Assembly (NCBI GenBank): GCA_963780545.1
Contig: CAWACK010000019.1
Location: forward strand, 1-64,000
Length of the DNA: 64,000 nucleotides
Source: UBA8941 sp963780545
GTDB lineage: Archaea > Thermoproteota > Bathyarchaeia > TCS64
Reading direction: 5' to 3'
The position numbers and the translations under genes were made by a program. Positions 35,736 through 44,782 of this stretch are shown here, piece by piece; position 1 is the first letter of the stretch; every line of letters begins with the position of its first letter. Under the pieces are notes generated by a model, which did no database searches, was not told where the DNA came from, and saw only the letters and a program-made list of their open reading frames with translations.

Positions 35736-37022
35736 CTATTTCTCTCGGTTAGAATGTATTAAACGAGTAAGACCCAGGGACACTACAAAAGCCAAAGGCA
35801 CGAAGATAGCCGTCAGCAGCGGTGCGATGTCTCGTGAGATAACCTCGAAGAGGAGGCCAGCCATCTCCGTGATGTAAAATGCGACTATCAGAACCTCGAG
35901 CTTGTTAAGAGCCTCCTGGAGGTTCACCAACTTAGCCAACAGACTCTTCGAAGACTTCTGCTCCTCGACGCCTAGCTTCTGCTGCTCAACACTTAAATAG
36001 GTTCTAACAGTATCCAGAACAGTCTCCAGCTCAACTCTTAGCGATTCGATTCGATCTATGAAGTCCCTGAAAGGTTTGCTCAGAGCCTTACATTCTATCA
36101 TCTCCATCATATAGACGGTTGGGTAGCCCTCTACCTGAGATTCGTTCCAGCGTTTCAGGAGGTTTTCGACCTCGTCTAACATGTAACCGACTGTTATGTT
36201 ATCCCGTCTCACCGCTCCAGCCATCATGGATAGTGTTGAAAACCTGCCGGTGACCATCTTCAAGGACTCCTCAAGATCCTCTAATTTGGTTGAGTTGAGG
36301 AAACTTTTGCTGATTAATTCATCAACCGTCTTGTTTGTATCTTCTTCCACTGTGCTTATCATTCTGAAGAATGGTTGACGCATCCTGTGTAGCCTGTGGA
36401 TCTCCCCTTCGATGGATGCGATGGTGCCGATTTCCTCTAGAAGCTCCGAACTCATTTTTTTGGTAATTGATGCGTCAAACGAGGAGAGGAGAAAGCTTCG
36501 TTCAACGGTCTTCATCTCGACCTCTTGCTGTGTGCTTCCCCACATAGCGAGAAAGCCGCCTCGGATGATTCCCGAGCTTATATGGCTCTGGGTTTGATGA
36601 GCTAGGTACTCTTTGAGGGTTGCTTGAGCGTCGTCACGAGTATCGTTAATGACTATGTAGACGGAGAAGGTGGCTGTGGGATTATCCGGTAAGGACATCA
36701 ATATTTTGTGAATACCTTGCTCGTAGGCCGAAGTATCCTCTTCTAGTCCTCTATACTTGACGCCATCTGGGCGTTTTACAACTGTTATGAAGGCGTTTGA
36801 GGCTTCACTTTTCACTAGTTTGAGGCTGCACTGTAAATCTTCTAGGTTGAGGGTGAGGGTCTGGTCATCCTGTTTTGGAGGTTCTAGTGAGTAGAGGTTT
36901 GCTATGGACTCTAGGACTTCATAGCCTGACTTTTGGTGTTCTTCGCCCTGCTCATCGACATGAAATGTTTGAATTACCGCTAGGCTGGTTGTTCTCCCGA
37001 GGTTTTTCTCCCTCGAAGCCAT
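35736..37022 (-). CDS. Hypothetical protein with coiled coils and two C-terminal membrane helices
   Basis: 428 residues. An alpha/beta N-terminal region (1-160) is followed by long helices (about 170-370: IASIEGEIHRLHRMRQPFFR, LEDLEESLKMVTGRFSTLSM) and two closing helices, LEVLIVAFYITEMAGLLFEV and LLTAIFVPLAFVVSLGLT. The plan recalls DUF3422-type or CorA-like helical bundles ending in a membrane hairpin, but I see no diagnostic motif such as GMN. Probably a membrane-tethered cytosolic protein. Confidence 0.5.
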   Translation of the reverse strand: MASREKNLGRTTSLAVIQTFHVDEQGEEHQKSGYEVLESIANLYSLEPPKQDDQTLTLNLEDLQCSLKLVKSEASNAFITVVKRPDGVKYRGLEEDTSAYEQGIHKILMSLPDNPTATFSVYIVINDTRDDAQATLKEYLAHQTQSHISSGIIRGGFLAMWGSTQQEVEMKTVERSFLLSSFDASITKKMSSELLEEIGTIASIEGEIHRLHRMRQPFFRMISTVEEDTNKTVDELISKSFLNSTKLEDLEESLKMVTGRFSTLSMMAGAVRRDNITVGYMLDEVENLLKRWNESQVEGYPTVYMMEMIECKALSKPFRDFIDRIESLRVELETVLDTVRTYLSVEQQKLGVEEQKSSKSLLAKLVNLQEALNKLEVLIVAFYITEMAGLLFEVISRDIAPLLTAIFVPLAFVVSLGLTRLIHSNREK

Positions 37023-37048
37023 CTTGGCATCCCAATTGTTGTGATTTG

Positions 37049-37459
37049 TTATATCTCATATATATGCTCGCAGACTTTACCGCCTGTGGCGCGCCATGAG
37101 CCGATATTCAGCTTGGCGTTGGGATTGACCGAATGGACTATTCCTTGTACTACTGGCCATCCGAAGTTACTGCAGAGCCACTTCCATGGGAGGTTAAGCG
37201 ACATCGAGGAGGCCATTATTGGGCAGAAGCCCTTGTTAGCGACTATTGCCTTGTTGCCTTGAATGGTAGTCACGGTCGATGTTTGCTGTAGGATGGCGTT
37301 AAGGACCTTCGACATAGTCTCTATGTCTTCGCCCTTTATGTTGTGCTTACTGGTGTAGGCTTTGCCCATGGCTTCGCCCAGCTTGAAGGCTTCTTCCTTG
37401 GCGGCGTCAGGGTCATCCTTAAACTTGTTGTAGAATTCAGTCATCGATGGTAAGCTCAA
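37049..37459 (-). CDS. ATC-hydrolase-like / small-molecule-binding domain protein
   Basis: 136 residues. The C-terminal half reads NKGFCPIMASS, LPWKWLCSNFGWPVVQGIVH and NIGSWRATGGKVCEHIYEI, with conserved Cys residues that resemble the L-2-amino-thiazoline-4-carboxylate hydrolase family. Those domains often bind ligands in archaeal signalling. The start overlaps the upstream gene by 23 bases, so the two are co-transcribed. Confidence 0.5.
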   Translation of the reverse strand: MSLPSMTEFYNKFKDDPDAAKEEAFKLGEAMGKAYTSKHNIKGEDIETMSKVLNAILQQTSTVTTIQGNKAIVANKGFCPIMASSMSLNLPWKWLCSNFGWPVVQGIVHSVNPNAKLNIGSWRATGGKVCEHIYEI

Positions 37460-37772
37460 GATGACTACCCTGCTTCTCTGTGGGGTTTTGGATCTTAAAT
37501 ATTTTGGCGCGAACCTGAGCGCGTGGCTTCATCAGTGAAATTTTATAGCTTTCAGGGGGATCGGTGTGGATACCTTCGAGGATGTGCTTCGGATAAGCGC
37601 ATGCGAAACTGCTACGAACCTGTTCTTGAAGTTCCTTCTCCAGATCCTTTAACATCTCCTCGACTTGCTTATCTATAATCCAGGCCTTACGGGTCTCCAT
37701 GCAATAGTCCAAGACCTGCTCTACGACTTCATCCACTACATCATTTTTTCCCTCATCTTCAAGTTCGCGCAC
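37437..37772 (-). CDS. Hypothetical protein upstream of the ATC-hydrolase-like gene
   Basis: 111 residues, mostly helical in the first 60 (DVVDEVVEQVLDYCMETRKA, DKQVEEMLKDLEKELQEQV), then a beta-rich tail. It overlaps the downstream gene. The palindromic tract GCGCACGCGTATGCGCGTGC lies just upstream of its start (37767-37786). Function unknown. Confidence 0.45.
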   Translation of the reverse strand: MRELEDEGKNDVVDEVVEQVLDYCMETRKAWIIDKQVEEMLKDLEKELQEQVRSSFACAYPKHILEGIHTDPPESYKISLMKPRAQVRAKIFKIQNPTEKQGSHLELTIDD

Positions 37773-38091
37773 GCGTATGCGCGTGCTAATAATATTCCAA
37801 GCTCATACACATCTTATCATAAATGGTAATTGATAGTTGGAATCTACTATAACTCATCTGAACGAAGAAGTTGGTGCGAACACGAAACCCACACTCTTCG
37901 AACGCGCATTTTCTTACGTTCACATCCCATACACACGCGCGCTATAATAGTAATCAGGCCCAGAATCAGTCGTAGAAACTATTTGTAACTGGGTATACTC
38001 TGTGTGCATACGATGTAAATATGAGCCTAGTTTTACTACTATACTATCACTCGAATCAAAAGAAATTTTGATTAAACGTGGAGGAAGCTGA
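37773..38091. other. Intergenic with two alternating tracts
   Basis: About 320 bases. Tracts lie at 37767-37786 and 37934-37942, the second directly followed by TATAATA. A minus-strand frame (37920-38060) is open but unconvincing. GTGGAGGAAGCTGA just before 38092 is the ribosome binding site of the next gene. Confidence 0.35.
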
Positions 38092-38973
38092 ATGACAGAC
38101 AACATATGGTTTGAAATCCATGCCCCACCAGAGGGCAAATCCTACGAAGAGATGAAGCAGATCTGCCAGACGACGGAGAAAGCGAACTTCGACCTATTCA
38201 CGCTAACCGACCATCTAATGAACATGGGTAACCCTAACGGCGTAGAGAATCACCCACTCGAATGCTGGACGACTCTAGCCGCACTCGCAGCAGTCACAAA
38301 TAGAATAAAGCTTGGTACCCTGGTAACATGCTACGCCTATCGGAGACCAACCATTCTCGCTAAGATGGCGACAACCGTGGACAGGATCTCGGGAGGGAGA
38401 CTGATATTCGGTATAGGTGCGGGTTGGCACGAGGCGGAGTTCAAGGGCTTCATGGGGGGATTTCCCTCGAAGAAGGAGAGGCTTCGGGGACTGCTTGAGA
38501 GCGTAGAGATATGTAAATCGATGTTTACGCAGGAGCGCACAACATACAACGGTAAATTGTATACCGTGGATAACGTCCTGAACTCACCCCAACCTATACA
38601 GAAAAATATTCCGATTCTGATCGGGGGATCGGGTGAGAAGGTAACCCTAAAGATAGCGGCGAAACACGCAGACATCAGCCACCTCGTGACAACGGATCTA
38701 AGTGAGCTGGACCACAAGCTGTCGGTCCTCGAAAAATACTGCGAAGCCGTTGGGAGAGACTACCACGCCATCAGAAAGGGGGCATTCATACGTGTGGGCA
38801 GCTTGGCTCCAAAGGTTACGATGGAGGAGGTGGTCAAGCGAATCGACGATTACAAGAGTCGAGGGATCGGCCTCGTCACGTTTCTGGTCAATGGGCCTGG
38901 GCCAAGCGTGCTGAGAGACGTGCAGTTGATCTCGCGGGACGTGCTCCCGAGGTTCCGGAAGCGAGCAGAGTAG
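38092..38973 (+). CDS. LLM-class F420-dependent oxidoreductase
   Basis: 293 residues of the luciferase-like TIM-barrel family: NFDLFTLTDHLMN, LAAVTNRIKLGTLVTCYAYR, RISGGRLIFGIGAGWHEAEF and IPILIGGSGEKVTLKIAAKH are its standard blocks, and the insertion pattern is that of F420-dependent enzymes. It would use F420 to reduce or oxidise a small substrate. A strong GGAGG lies ten bases before the ATG. The flavodoxin gene follows 11 bases later, so the pair is likely one redox operon. Confidence 0.8.
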   Translation: MTDNIWFEIHAPPEGKSYEEMKQICQTTEKANFDLFTLTDHLMNMGNPNGVENHPLECWTTLAALAAVTNRIKLGTLVTCYAYRRPTILAKMATTVDRISGGRLIFGIGAGWHEAEFKGFMGGFPSKKERLRGLLESVEICKSMFTQERTTYNGKLYTVDNVLNSPQPIQKNIPILIGGSGEKVTLKIAAKHADISHLVTTDLSELDHKLSVLEKYCEAVGRDYHAIRKGAFIRVGSLAPKVTMEEVVKRIDDYKSRGIGLVTFLVNGPGPSVLRDVQLISRDVLPRFRKRAE

Positions 38974-38984
38974 GAGGTTAAAGT

Positions 38985-39470
38985 ATGTCTAACAATTTTC
39001 TCGTTGCTTATTTTTCCCACTCTGGCAACACTCGAGTGGTCGCCCAACAGATACACGAAAAAGTCGGCGGCGACATCTTCGAAATAATATCTGTGAATCT
39101 TTATCCTAGAGACTATAATGAGTGCGTAAACCAGGCGAAGAAGGAGCTTCGAGAGAATTACAAGCCCATTTTGAAGACGAAGATAGACGACATGAAACCC
39201 TACGACATGGTCTTCCTAGGCTACCCCAACTGGTGGGGAACTATCCCAATGCCCGTTGTGACGTTCCTATCCGAGCATGATTTATCCAATAAAACCATAG
39301 CACCATTCTGCACAAACGAGGGAAGCCAACTCGGCAGAAGCGTGGAGGATATTAAGAAACTATGCCCGAAATCGACCGTAGTAAGGGGCCTCTCCCTAAG
39401 GGGTAGCGGGGTCAAAAACGCGCAGAACGATGTGTCGAAATGGCTTCGAGAGCTTGACACAAATAAATAA
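38985..39470 (+). CDS. Flavodoxin-like protein
   Basis: 161 residues. FLVAYFSHSGNTRVVAQQIH is the FMN phosphate loop (SHSGNT), DMVFLGYPNWWGTIPMPVVT the second FMN loop, and APFCTNEGSQLGRSVEDIKK the third. It matches the flavodoxin_4 type. It would carry electrons or act as a small NAD(P)H:quinone-type reductase. The 11-base gap from the LLM gene, with AGGAGG before the start, supports a shared transcript. Confidence 0.8.
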   Translation: MSNNFLVAYFSHSGNTRVVAQQIHEKVGGDIFEIISVNLYPRDYNECVNQAKKELRENYKPILKTKIDDMKPYDMVFLGYPNWWGTIPMPVVTFLSEHDLSNKTIAPFCTNEGSQLGRSVEDIKKLCPKSTVVRGLSLRGSGVKNAQNDVSKWLRELDTNK

Positions 39471-39650
39471 AATTAAGAAACGCGCACCATAAAATCGATC
39501 AATCTATCAGCGTCGATCAGCGGATCGTTGCTTTTTAACTTGGGTCCCTGCTTAGACGGACTTCGCATGGCTGCTCAATGCGACATCTATTCCGTTAAAT
39601 AAGGGTCGGCGCAGTCTCTAACCACGTAGATGAGTCTGATGCCATCTAAG

Positions 39651-39788
39651 ATGGATGAGCGGCAGGCGTGGGGCGGAGACTGTGCCACTTGCGGGGCTAA
39701 AAACCCTTTATTCGGCGAGTCACCCGATAGGGCGACACTGATGTTAAGATGCCTAAAATGTAAGGAAAAATCCAAACAGAAGCGCTAA
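39651..39788 (+). CDS. Small zinc-ribbon protein
   Basis: ATG 39651 to TAA 39788 gives 45 residues with two Cys pairs, GGDCATCGAKNP and LRCLKCKEKSKQKR, and a basic tail. The Cys-x2-Cys spacing is that of a rubredoxin-like zinc ribbon of nucleic-acid-binding small proteins. It stands alone; a CG tract follows the stop. Confidence 0.5.
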   Translation: MDERQAWGGDCATCGAKNPLFGESPDRATLMLRCLKCKEKSKQKR

Positions 39789-40038
39789 GCACTGCGCGCG
39801 ACGGGGCAGATTCTGATCGTCACCGAATGGAAAGAAATCATAGCGAGTAAGTATGAGGAAGACATGGTCGCACCTGTAAGGTTATCTTTATCGTTCTGAG
39901 AGACGAGCACTGGCATGGAGCCAAAGTCTTTTTCTCATCTATCAACAGTTGGCCAGCCTCACGAATTGTAGATGGTGGAAAAATAGTCATAGTGTTTATG
40001 TTGGAAAAACGGTAAGGAAATTAGATAGGGAGACAAAC

Positions 40039-40823
40039 ATGGATAGAAGAGAATTAAGCAACCAAAAACGTGCGTCGTTATTTGGCGATGCTAAGCCTCA
40101 TGAATACGCATTGGACCCTGATTTCCTCGATATCATATACCGCTTCGCCTTTGGTGAAGTTTTTTATCACGGTAACATGGATGACAAACAGCGAGAACTG
40201 ATTACGTTAGTGGTCCTGGCAACGAATCAGACCCTACCCCAACTCCGGTTACATGTTGGGGCAGCTCTCAACGTTGGGTTAAAGCCGGAAGAGATCAAGG
40301 AGGCGATTTACCAGTGTGCCCCATACATAGGTTTTCCAAGGACACTGAACGCGCTGGAGCAGGTCAACGATGTCTTCAAGGAGAGAAGCATAAGATTGCC
40401 GCTTGAAAGCCAGAGACGCGTCGAGGAAAATGAACGCTTCGATGAGGGTTTGAAGTTGCAGGTGTCCATCTTTGGCGACGCCATCCATGAGATGTCGAGG
40501 AATGCCCGGAGAATCAGAAGCACATCTATGAGTATCTGTCGGCTTTTTGTTTTGGCGACATCTACACGAGAAACGGTCTTGATTTAAAAACTAGGGAATT
40601 GCTGACCTTGTGTATCGTAAGTGCTTTGGGTGGTTGTGAGAGTCAGGTGAAGTCACATATTCGGGGAAACTTGAACGTAGGAAACGATAAGGAGCTGATA
40701 GTTTCGGCTATAACGCAGTGCCTTCCGTACATGGGATTTCCGAGGATATTAAACGCGTTGAGTTGCGTGAACGAAGTCATTCCAGAGAAAAAAGGAGGGT
40801 TGCACAGCGAAACTTCTCAATAA
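40039..40823 (+). pseudogene. Two-domain carboxymuconolactone decarboxylase family protein, frameshifted
   Basis: Two CMD/AhpD-like domains are recognisable. The first has DDKQRELITLVVLATNQTLP, LRLHVGAALNVGLKPEEIKE and AIYQCAPYIGFPRTLNALEQ. The second has LKTRELLTLCIVSALGGCES, VKSHIRGNLNVGNDKELIV and AITQCLPYMGFPRILNALSC. They sit in different frames; the coding sense moves near 40500 (from EMSRN to APENQKHIYEYLSAFCFGD). Start ATG 40039 is chosen because the upstream frame is AT-rich and non-coding in look. The catalytic Cys pair of AhpD is not present, so a decarboxylase or binding role is likelier. Confidence 0.75.
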
Positions 40824-40912
40824 GTCGCCTTCATCACAGGTGGAGGGCGTGGAATAGGCAAGGCAATATCACTGATGTTTGCGCGTGAAAGCGCGCGCGC
40901 TCTAATGGATTG
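40824..40912 (+). pseudogene. N-terminal fragment of an SDR dehydrogenase
   Basis: Immediately after the preceding stop the frame reads VAFITGGGRGIGKAISLMFA then RESARALMD and TGA. GGGRGIG is the SDR dinucleotide motif and MFAREGARV-like sequence normally follows. The start and everything beyond the first 29 residues are missing. A 10-base CG tract (40891-40900) lies at the distal end. 40913-41055 has no gene that I can see. Confidence 0.6.
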
Positions 40913-41055
40913 AATGCACACACGAAAGCGTACCGGTGACCACTATTCCAGAACCAAGATACGAAGAGATACGCACTCAAGGGAAACCTAACTCCTCAAC
41001 TTGATGGAGGCGACTAGACTCGTGAGCGAAACGGGCATGTGCGGGAAGTGTGAAG

Positions 41056-42534
41056 TCAGATTTTCTCAGCTAAATCGGAAATTGTTTCCACTCCATAATC
41101 GCGAACCTGCGTCACGGTTTGCATCGGTGCAATATACCTTGATAGATCGCCGACGTCCCTGAAGACCGGCCTGGTCACGAGCTTCTTCTTCCTCAACGGG
41201 ATCGTTGCATCTATACCAATCTTCGTTAAGATCCCGTCCTCGCTTCTCGGATTAAATTCGTGGGCCCGAGCCCCAGGAACCATAAATATAGCATCCGGAG
41301 CCTCGCACCTGCTCGAAATAGCCCGAAAGATCTCCTTAGCGTCATCTATGTCGACATCCTCATCCACGACAACTGCGAGCTGCTGGTCCTTAGCGACGCT
41401 AAGCGCCCGCATCAACACATTCACTTGCATCCCCTCGTCCTCGATATTCTCCTTCCTGTACTTGATTGCCAGAACTCCCGCCAAGGTGCTGATGCCCATG
41501 ATCTGCTTAGGAGCTATGTCCGTTATCTCCTTCACAAGCGAGGAGAAGGTCACCACATCGAACATGGATTCGGACATGCCATGTGTAGTCACCACCGTGT
41601 GGTACAGTGGATCTCGCCTATGAGTTACACACCTGATGTTAACGATTGGAACGTCGCGGGCGTCACCAAGGTAGCCTGAGGCCTCTGGAAACGCGAAACC
41701 CTTGCCGGTGTTGCTATCCTCTCTTTCACGTATGTGTGGCGGTATCTCCCCCTCCAACACGATCTCCGCTCTGGCAGGCACCTCGACGTCCACCGTCTCA
41801 CACTTGACCAGCTCTATCGGGCGCTGTGCGAAGGCGCAGCTAAGCTTCGCCTCGTGGTCCCTTCCCAGCTGCCTCACCAGGCCGGCCTTCCCTCCCGTTG
41901 ACCCGATCATGATGGCGGGCTCCACACCTATGGCGATCGCGACCTCCAGAGGCCTTCCCATTGCCTCGGCCTTCCTGTAGAAGTCGTGTAGGTGGCGGAA
42001 GTAACAGAGCCAAATGTTGACCTTGCTCGGTCCCTTCACGCACATCCGGTGGATTGACCAGTTTGACTCGCCCGTCTCCGGATCTTTAGCGAACACGAGA
42101 CCTGAGGAGATATACGGGCCACCATCCATCTCGGTTTGCGTGCAGATGGAAAACATCTTCATGAGGTCGATGTCATCCTTGATGATCACCTCCTTGCAGG
42201 GAGCCCCGATTTTCGGCACTATCTTCGGCATGATGGGCTCCCTTTGGGCTCTCTCTATTATCTCGACTATCCCCGGGTACGGCCGCGGCCCGGTTTTGAA
42301 TAGCTGCTCCGTGGTTGCCTTCGTTAGGTTCGTGACGACCGGAACGTCGTAGCCTTTGACCTTCTCGAAGATGACTGCGTTGAAGTTGCCCTGGTTTGCC
42401 ATTTTATGGATGATCCCGGCGATCTCGTATTTCGGATCCACTTCGACGTTGACTCTGATGAGCTTGCCTAGAACGTTCTCTATATAGTCAAGGCATGATC
42501 TCAGGTCAATTATCTGACTAGGGTCGTTTATCAT
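41056..42534 (-). CDS. UbiD-family decarboxylase
   Basis: 492 residues from ATG 42534 (MINDPSQIIDLRSCLDYIEN). Family blocks are present: VIFEKVKGYDVPVVTNLTKA, YISSGLVFAKDPETGESNWS (prenyl-FMN and Mn side), EVPARAEIVLEGEIPPHIRE with the catalytic Glu region, and FAFPEASGYLG. UbiD enzymes use prenylated FMN, made by UbiX, for reversible decarboxylation of aromatic or alpha,beta-unsaturated acids; in archaea one member serves the mevalonate route. No ubiX is seen in the window. The frame is open to 42702, but that part spans an alternating tract and is unlikely to be coding. Confidence 0.8.
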   Translation of the reverse strand: MINDPSQIIDLRSCLDYIENVLGKLIRVNVEVDPKYEIAGIIHKMANQGNFNAVIFEKVKGYDVPVVTNLTKATTEQLFKTGPRPYPGIVEIIERAQREPIMPKIVPKIGAPCKEVIIKDDIDLMKMFSICTQTEMDGGPYISSGLVFAKDPETGESNWSIHRMCVKGPSKVNIWLCYFRHLHDFYRKAEAMGRPLEVAIAIGVEPAIMIGSTGGKAGLVRQLGRDHEAKLSCAFAQRPIELVKCETVDVEVPARAEIVLEGEIPPHIREREDSNTGKGFAFPEASGYLGDARDVPIVNIRCVTHRRDPLYHTVVTTHGMSESMFDVVTFSSLVKEITDIAPKQIMGISTLAGVLAIKYRKENIEDEGMQVNVLMRALSVAKDQQLAVVVDEDVDIDDAKEIFRAISSRCEAPDAIFMVPGARAHEFNPRSEDGILTKIGIDATIPLRKKKLVTRPVFRDVGDLSRYIAPMQTVTQVRDYGVETISDLAEKI

Positions 42535-42715
42535 GGTTCGTTCGTGAACCGAATTGTTATAAAAGCGTTCACGCACTGATGGCTTCCTGTTATTCAGATA
42601 ATAACAGAGTAGTTTTTTATGGGTCAAATCGAGCCGATTGCGCGTGCGCAATAGCGTTTTTTGAATCGAGGTAGAGCCTCTAGTACTTCCAGCTGAATTC
42701 ACGCGCGCTTCAGCA

Positions 42716-42898
42716 TCATTTCGCCTCGATGACTGGCGGCACCTTATACTCGCCGTTCAGGATGGCCGGGCCGGGCTGTTAGGCGCAGCAAGAGTGCGAA
42801 TTTGCCTGCTGGCGCGGGCAACCAGTTGGATTCATGGTCCACTGGAGCGGTGTTCTGAATGTAAATGTCGACTGAAACCGTCGACGTCTGGCACAAGC
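42716..42898 (-). pseudogene. Duplicated tail of the DUF1214 gene, beginning at a CG tract
   Basis: The piece reads LVPDVDG, then (one-base shift) SVDIYIQNTAPVDHESNWLP then APAGKFALLLR, then (another shift) PGPAILNGEYKVPPVIEAK and stop. It matches the C-terminus of the DUF1214 protein at 43.2-43.9 kb (LVPNADGSVDIYLQNVAPAG...). Homology starts exactly after GCGCGC at 42897-42902. Two indels have accumulated. Confidence 0.7.
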
Positions 42899-42992
42899 GC
42901 GCGTAGTTTAATATAAAATTTAAACTGCAAAGACACGCGTTGCTTGTCGTCAACCTATTTAAATAGCAATTACTGAGTGATTATCGAAAAAG

Positions 42993-43190
42993 ATGTCCAT
43001 GTGGTATACTAGGACTCTTGGTAGATTAGGCATCATTTTACTTCTCACTGGAATAATAATCGCATTAGTGACGAAGATTAGATCTAAAACTAACACCATA
43101 TTCATAGATGTGAACTCAGCAATTTATCTTGGGATAGGAATAGCATTTATTGGAGTTATTTTACTGGTTGCTGAATTTGCATCCAGCTAG
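42993..43190 (+). CDS. Small two-helix membrane protein
   Basis: 65 residues: RLGIILLLTGIIIALVTKI and AIYLGIGIAFIGVILLVAEF are two membrane helices joined by a short polar loop. An AT-rich promoter precedes the start. The stop TAG is directly followed by a 9-base CG tract (43191-43199). Unknown function. Confidence 0.5.
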   Translation: MSMWYTRTLGRLGIILLLTGIIIALVTKIRSKTNTIFIDVNSAIYLGIGIAFIGVILLVAEFASS

Positions 43191-43218
43191 GCGCGCGCGG
43201 CGAGAAAACCCGGAAATC

Positions 43219-43881
43219 TTACTGTAAGCAAGTCTCAACCACCGGCGGCACGCGGTACTCACCGCTCAGGATGGCTGGGCCGGGCTGGTACACACGCAGC
43301 CAAAGTATGAATTTGCCCGCAGGTGCGGGCAACCAGTTTGATTCATGGCCCGCCGGAGCTACGTTCTGTAAATATATGTCGACAGAACCGTCGGCGTTCG
43401 GCACGAGCCCCGACCGGTCACTCACGCTATACCGATTTATCGGGTTCGGCACAAAGCGATTGTGATCATCGCCCATGGTCAGCGACCAGAACGCATCGTT
43501 CGGTGGGAGCTGCCCCGCCGGGAAGTGCATCACGTAGTTGTGCGCTCCTGACAGCACGTGACCCGCGCCATCCACGTCCGTCGTCCAGTACATCGCCTCC
43601 TGCGGCGCGTTTATCGGACCAGGAAAAGTTAATGCGCACGCGGCCCTGGATAAAAAGCCGATTCCAGGCTCGACGCACCTGAACATGGTGGTCCAGCCGT
43701 TTACCTTCGTGGCCTTGATCCTCCCCAAAATCTGGAGCGTGATAAACGCAAGCCCGAAGCCGACGAAGAAGCCCTGTATCACGTCGTTACGCACGGTTCT
43801 TGCACCGGGATTGAATATGAACAAATTGATGAAGAAAAAGCCGATTACCACGCCGATGAGTACGGTAAGATACCTGTAAGT
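43219..43881 (-). CDS. DUF1214-domain membrane protein
   Basis: The C-terminal part matches DUF1214: EAMYWTTDVDGAGHVLSGAH, DAFWSLTMGDDHNRFVPNPI, GSVDIYLQNVAPAGHESNWL and PAPAGKFILWLRVYQPG. The N-terminus has two membrane helices (YLTVLIGVVIGFFFINLFIF; IQGFFVGFGLAFITLQILG). The first GTG in frame is at 43851, which would cut the first helix. The coding look reaches back to an ATA that overlaps the stop of the DUF1254 gene, so the start may be non-standard. It works with the neighbouring DUF1254 protein; the function of the pair is not known. Confidence 0.65.
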   Translation of the reverse strand, partial: TYRYLTVLIGVVIGFFFINLFIFNPGARTVRNDVIQGFFVGFGLAFITLQILGRIKATKVNGWTTMFRCVEPGIGFLSRAACALTFPGPINAPQEAMYWTTDVDGAGHVLSGAHNYVMHFPAGQLPPNDAFWSLTMGDDHNRFVPNPINRYSVSDRSGLVPNADGSVDIYLQNVAPAGHESNWLPAPAGKFILWLRVYQPGPAILSGEYRVPPVVETCLQ

Positions 43882-43889
43882 TCTGGCGC

Positions 43890-44483
43890 TTATATCGATC
43901 CCTCCTGGTTCAGCGGCGTGAGCCGAATCTGCTCGGCAAGGTGATGGGCGGCTGGCAGGTCGCTGTCGCTCTCTACGAGGACTCGACCGATGACCAGCAC
44001 CGAGTTGTTCGGCGAGGATATCTGCTTCATGCCGCTGGGCGCCTGTATTTTCCGGTTCGGCCCCGTGATGAGGTAGTCGCCGGCTTGGGTTCCCGTGGTG
44101 CGCCTGCCGACGTAGGCGAAGACTGTGTTGTTAGAAGGGTTGGTAAACTGCACAGCGTAGTAGCGGCCGTTCATCTCCGGGACGTGCAAAACTAGCGGCT
44201 CTTTTCTGAGGTCAAGCCAGCCGATCGTGATAAGCGTGTCGCGGTTAACTCCGGTGGTTCCCAGGTTCGAGGCCGAGGCGGGCGGGTGGATGGGATCCGC
44301 GAAGAGCTCCTGGGACTCCGTTTGGAACGTGTTGACAGGGATGGGGCCTTCGCCGAATCCTTTAACGAGGATCGCTCTCTTGTACAGGTATAGAATGACG
44401 CGTGGCCAATTGTAGATGAAGAGAAACCATGTTACGATCATGATCGAGCCGAAAATTAATAGATCTCCGAGTTCCCACATCAT
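43890..44483 (-). CDS. DUF1254-domain membrane protein
   Basis: 197 residues. One N-terminal membrane helix (LLIFGSIMIVTWFLFIYNWP), then the DUF1254 pattern NRDTLITIGWLDLRKEPLVL, HVPEMNGRYYAVQFTNPSNN and VFAYVGRRTTGTQAGDYLIT. DUF1254 and DUF1214 are usually found together or fused; here they are adjacent genes in one operon. Confidence 0.7.
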   Translation of the reverse strand: MMWELGDLLIFGSIMIVTWFLFIYNWPRVILYLYKRAILVKGFGEGPIPVNTFQTESQELFADPIHPPASASNLGTTGVNRDTLITIGWLDLRKEPLVLHVPEMNGRYYAVQFTNPSNNTVFAYVGRRTTGTQAGDYLITGPNRKIQAPSGMKQISSPNNSVLVIGRVLVESDSDLPAAHHLAEQIRLTPLNQEGSI

Positions 44484-44487
44484 GGAT

Positions 44488-44616
44488 TCATCTTACATGA
44501 TTGTTTATACTATTTGCCATGATCTCATCTTTGAGACGGTTTGCAGTGAAAAATGCCGTCGCTCCCCATACGAAAATTCCTAACGCTAAAATAGCGATAA
44601 TTGTCCTTTTCCGCAT
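44488..44616 (-). CDS. Very small membrane protein heading the DUF1254/1214 operon
   Basis: 42 residues from ATG 44616: RKRTIIAILALGIFVWGATA then FFTANRLKDEIMANSINN. A basic start followed by one membrane helix. It ends five bases before the DUF1254 start and is probably co-transcribed. The alternating tract GCGCGCGTGC lies about 35 bases upstream. Confidence 0.45.
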   Translation of the reverse strand: MRKRTIIAILALGIFVWGATAFFTANRLKDEIMANSINNHVR

Positions 44617-44782
44617 AATAGGAACCAGCTCTTCACATTGTATTTTTCCATGCGCGCGTGCCTGATAAAATAGGTAGACTTGTCTGTGCGTATAAATAAA
44701 AATGCAATCAAACCCACACAATTTATTTTTGTTTGAGCGCCCTCTTGCTGATAAGTGATGAAAAAAGGAGGGAAGTTGCTCT

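Noticed and set aside
37920..38138. 72-codon minus-strand frame opposite the start of the LLM gene
   Set aside because: It overlaps the strong ribosome binding site and start of the LLM gene and has no motif; likely chance.
39800..39900. Frame reading QILIVTEWKEIIASKYEEDM after a CG tract
   Set aside because: It resembles a nucleotide-sugar dehydrogenase segment only loosely, is very short and has no supporting context.
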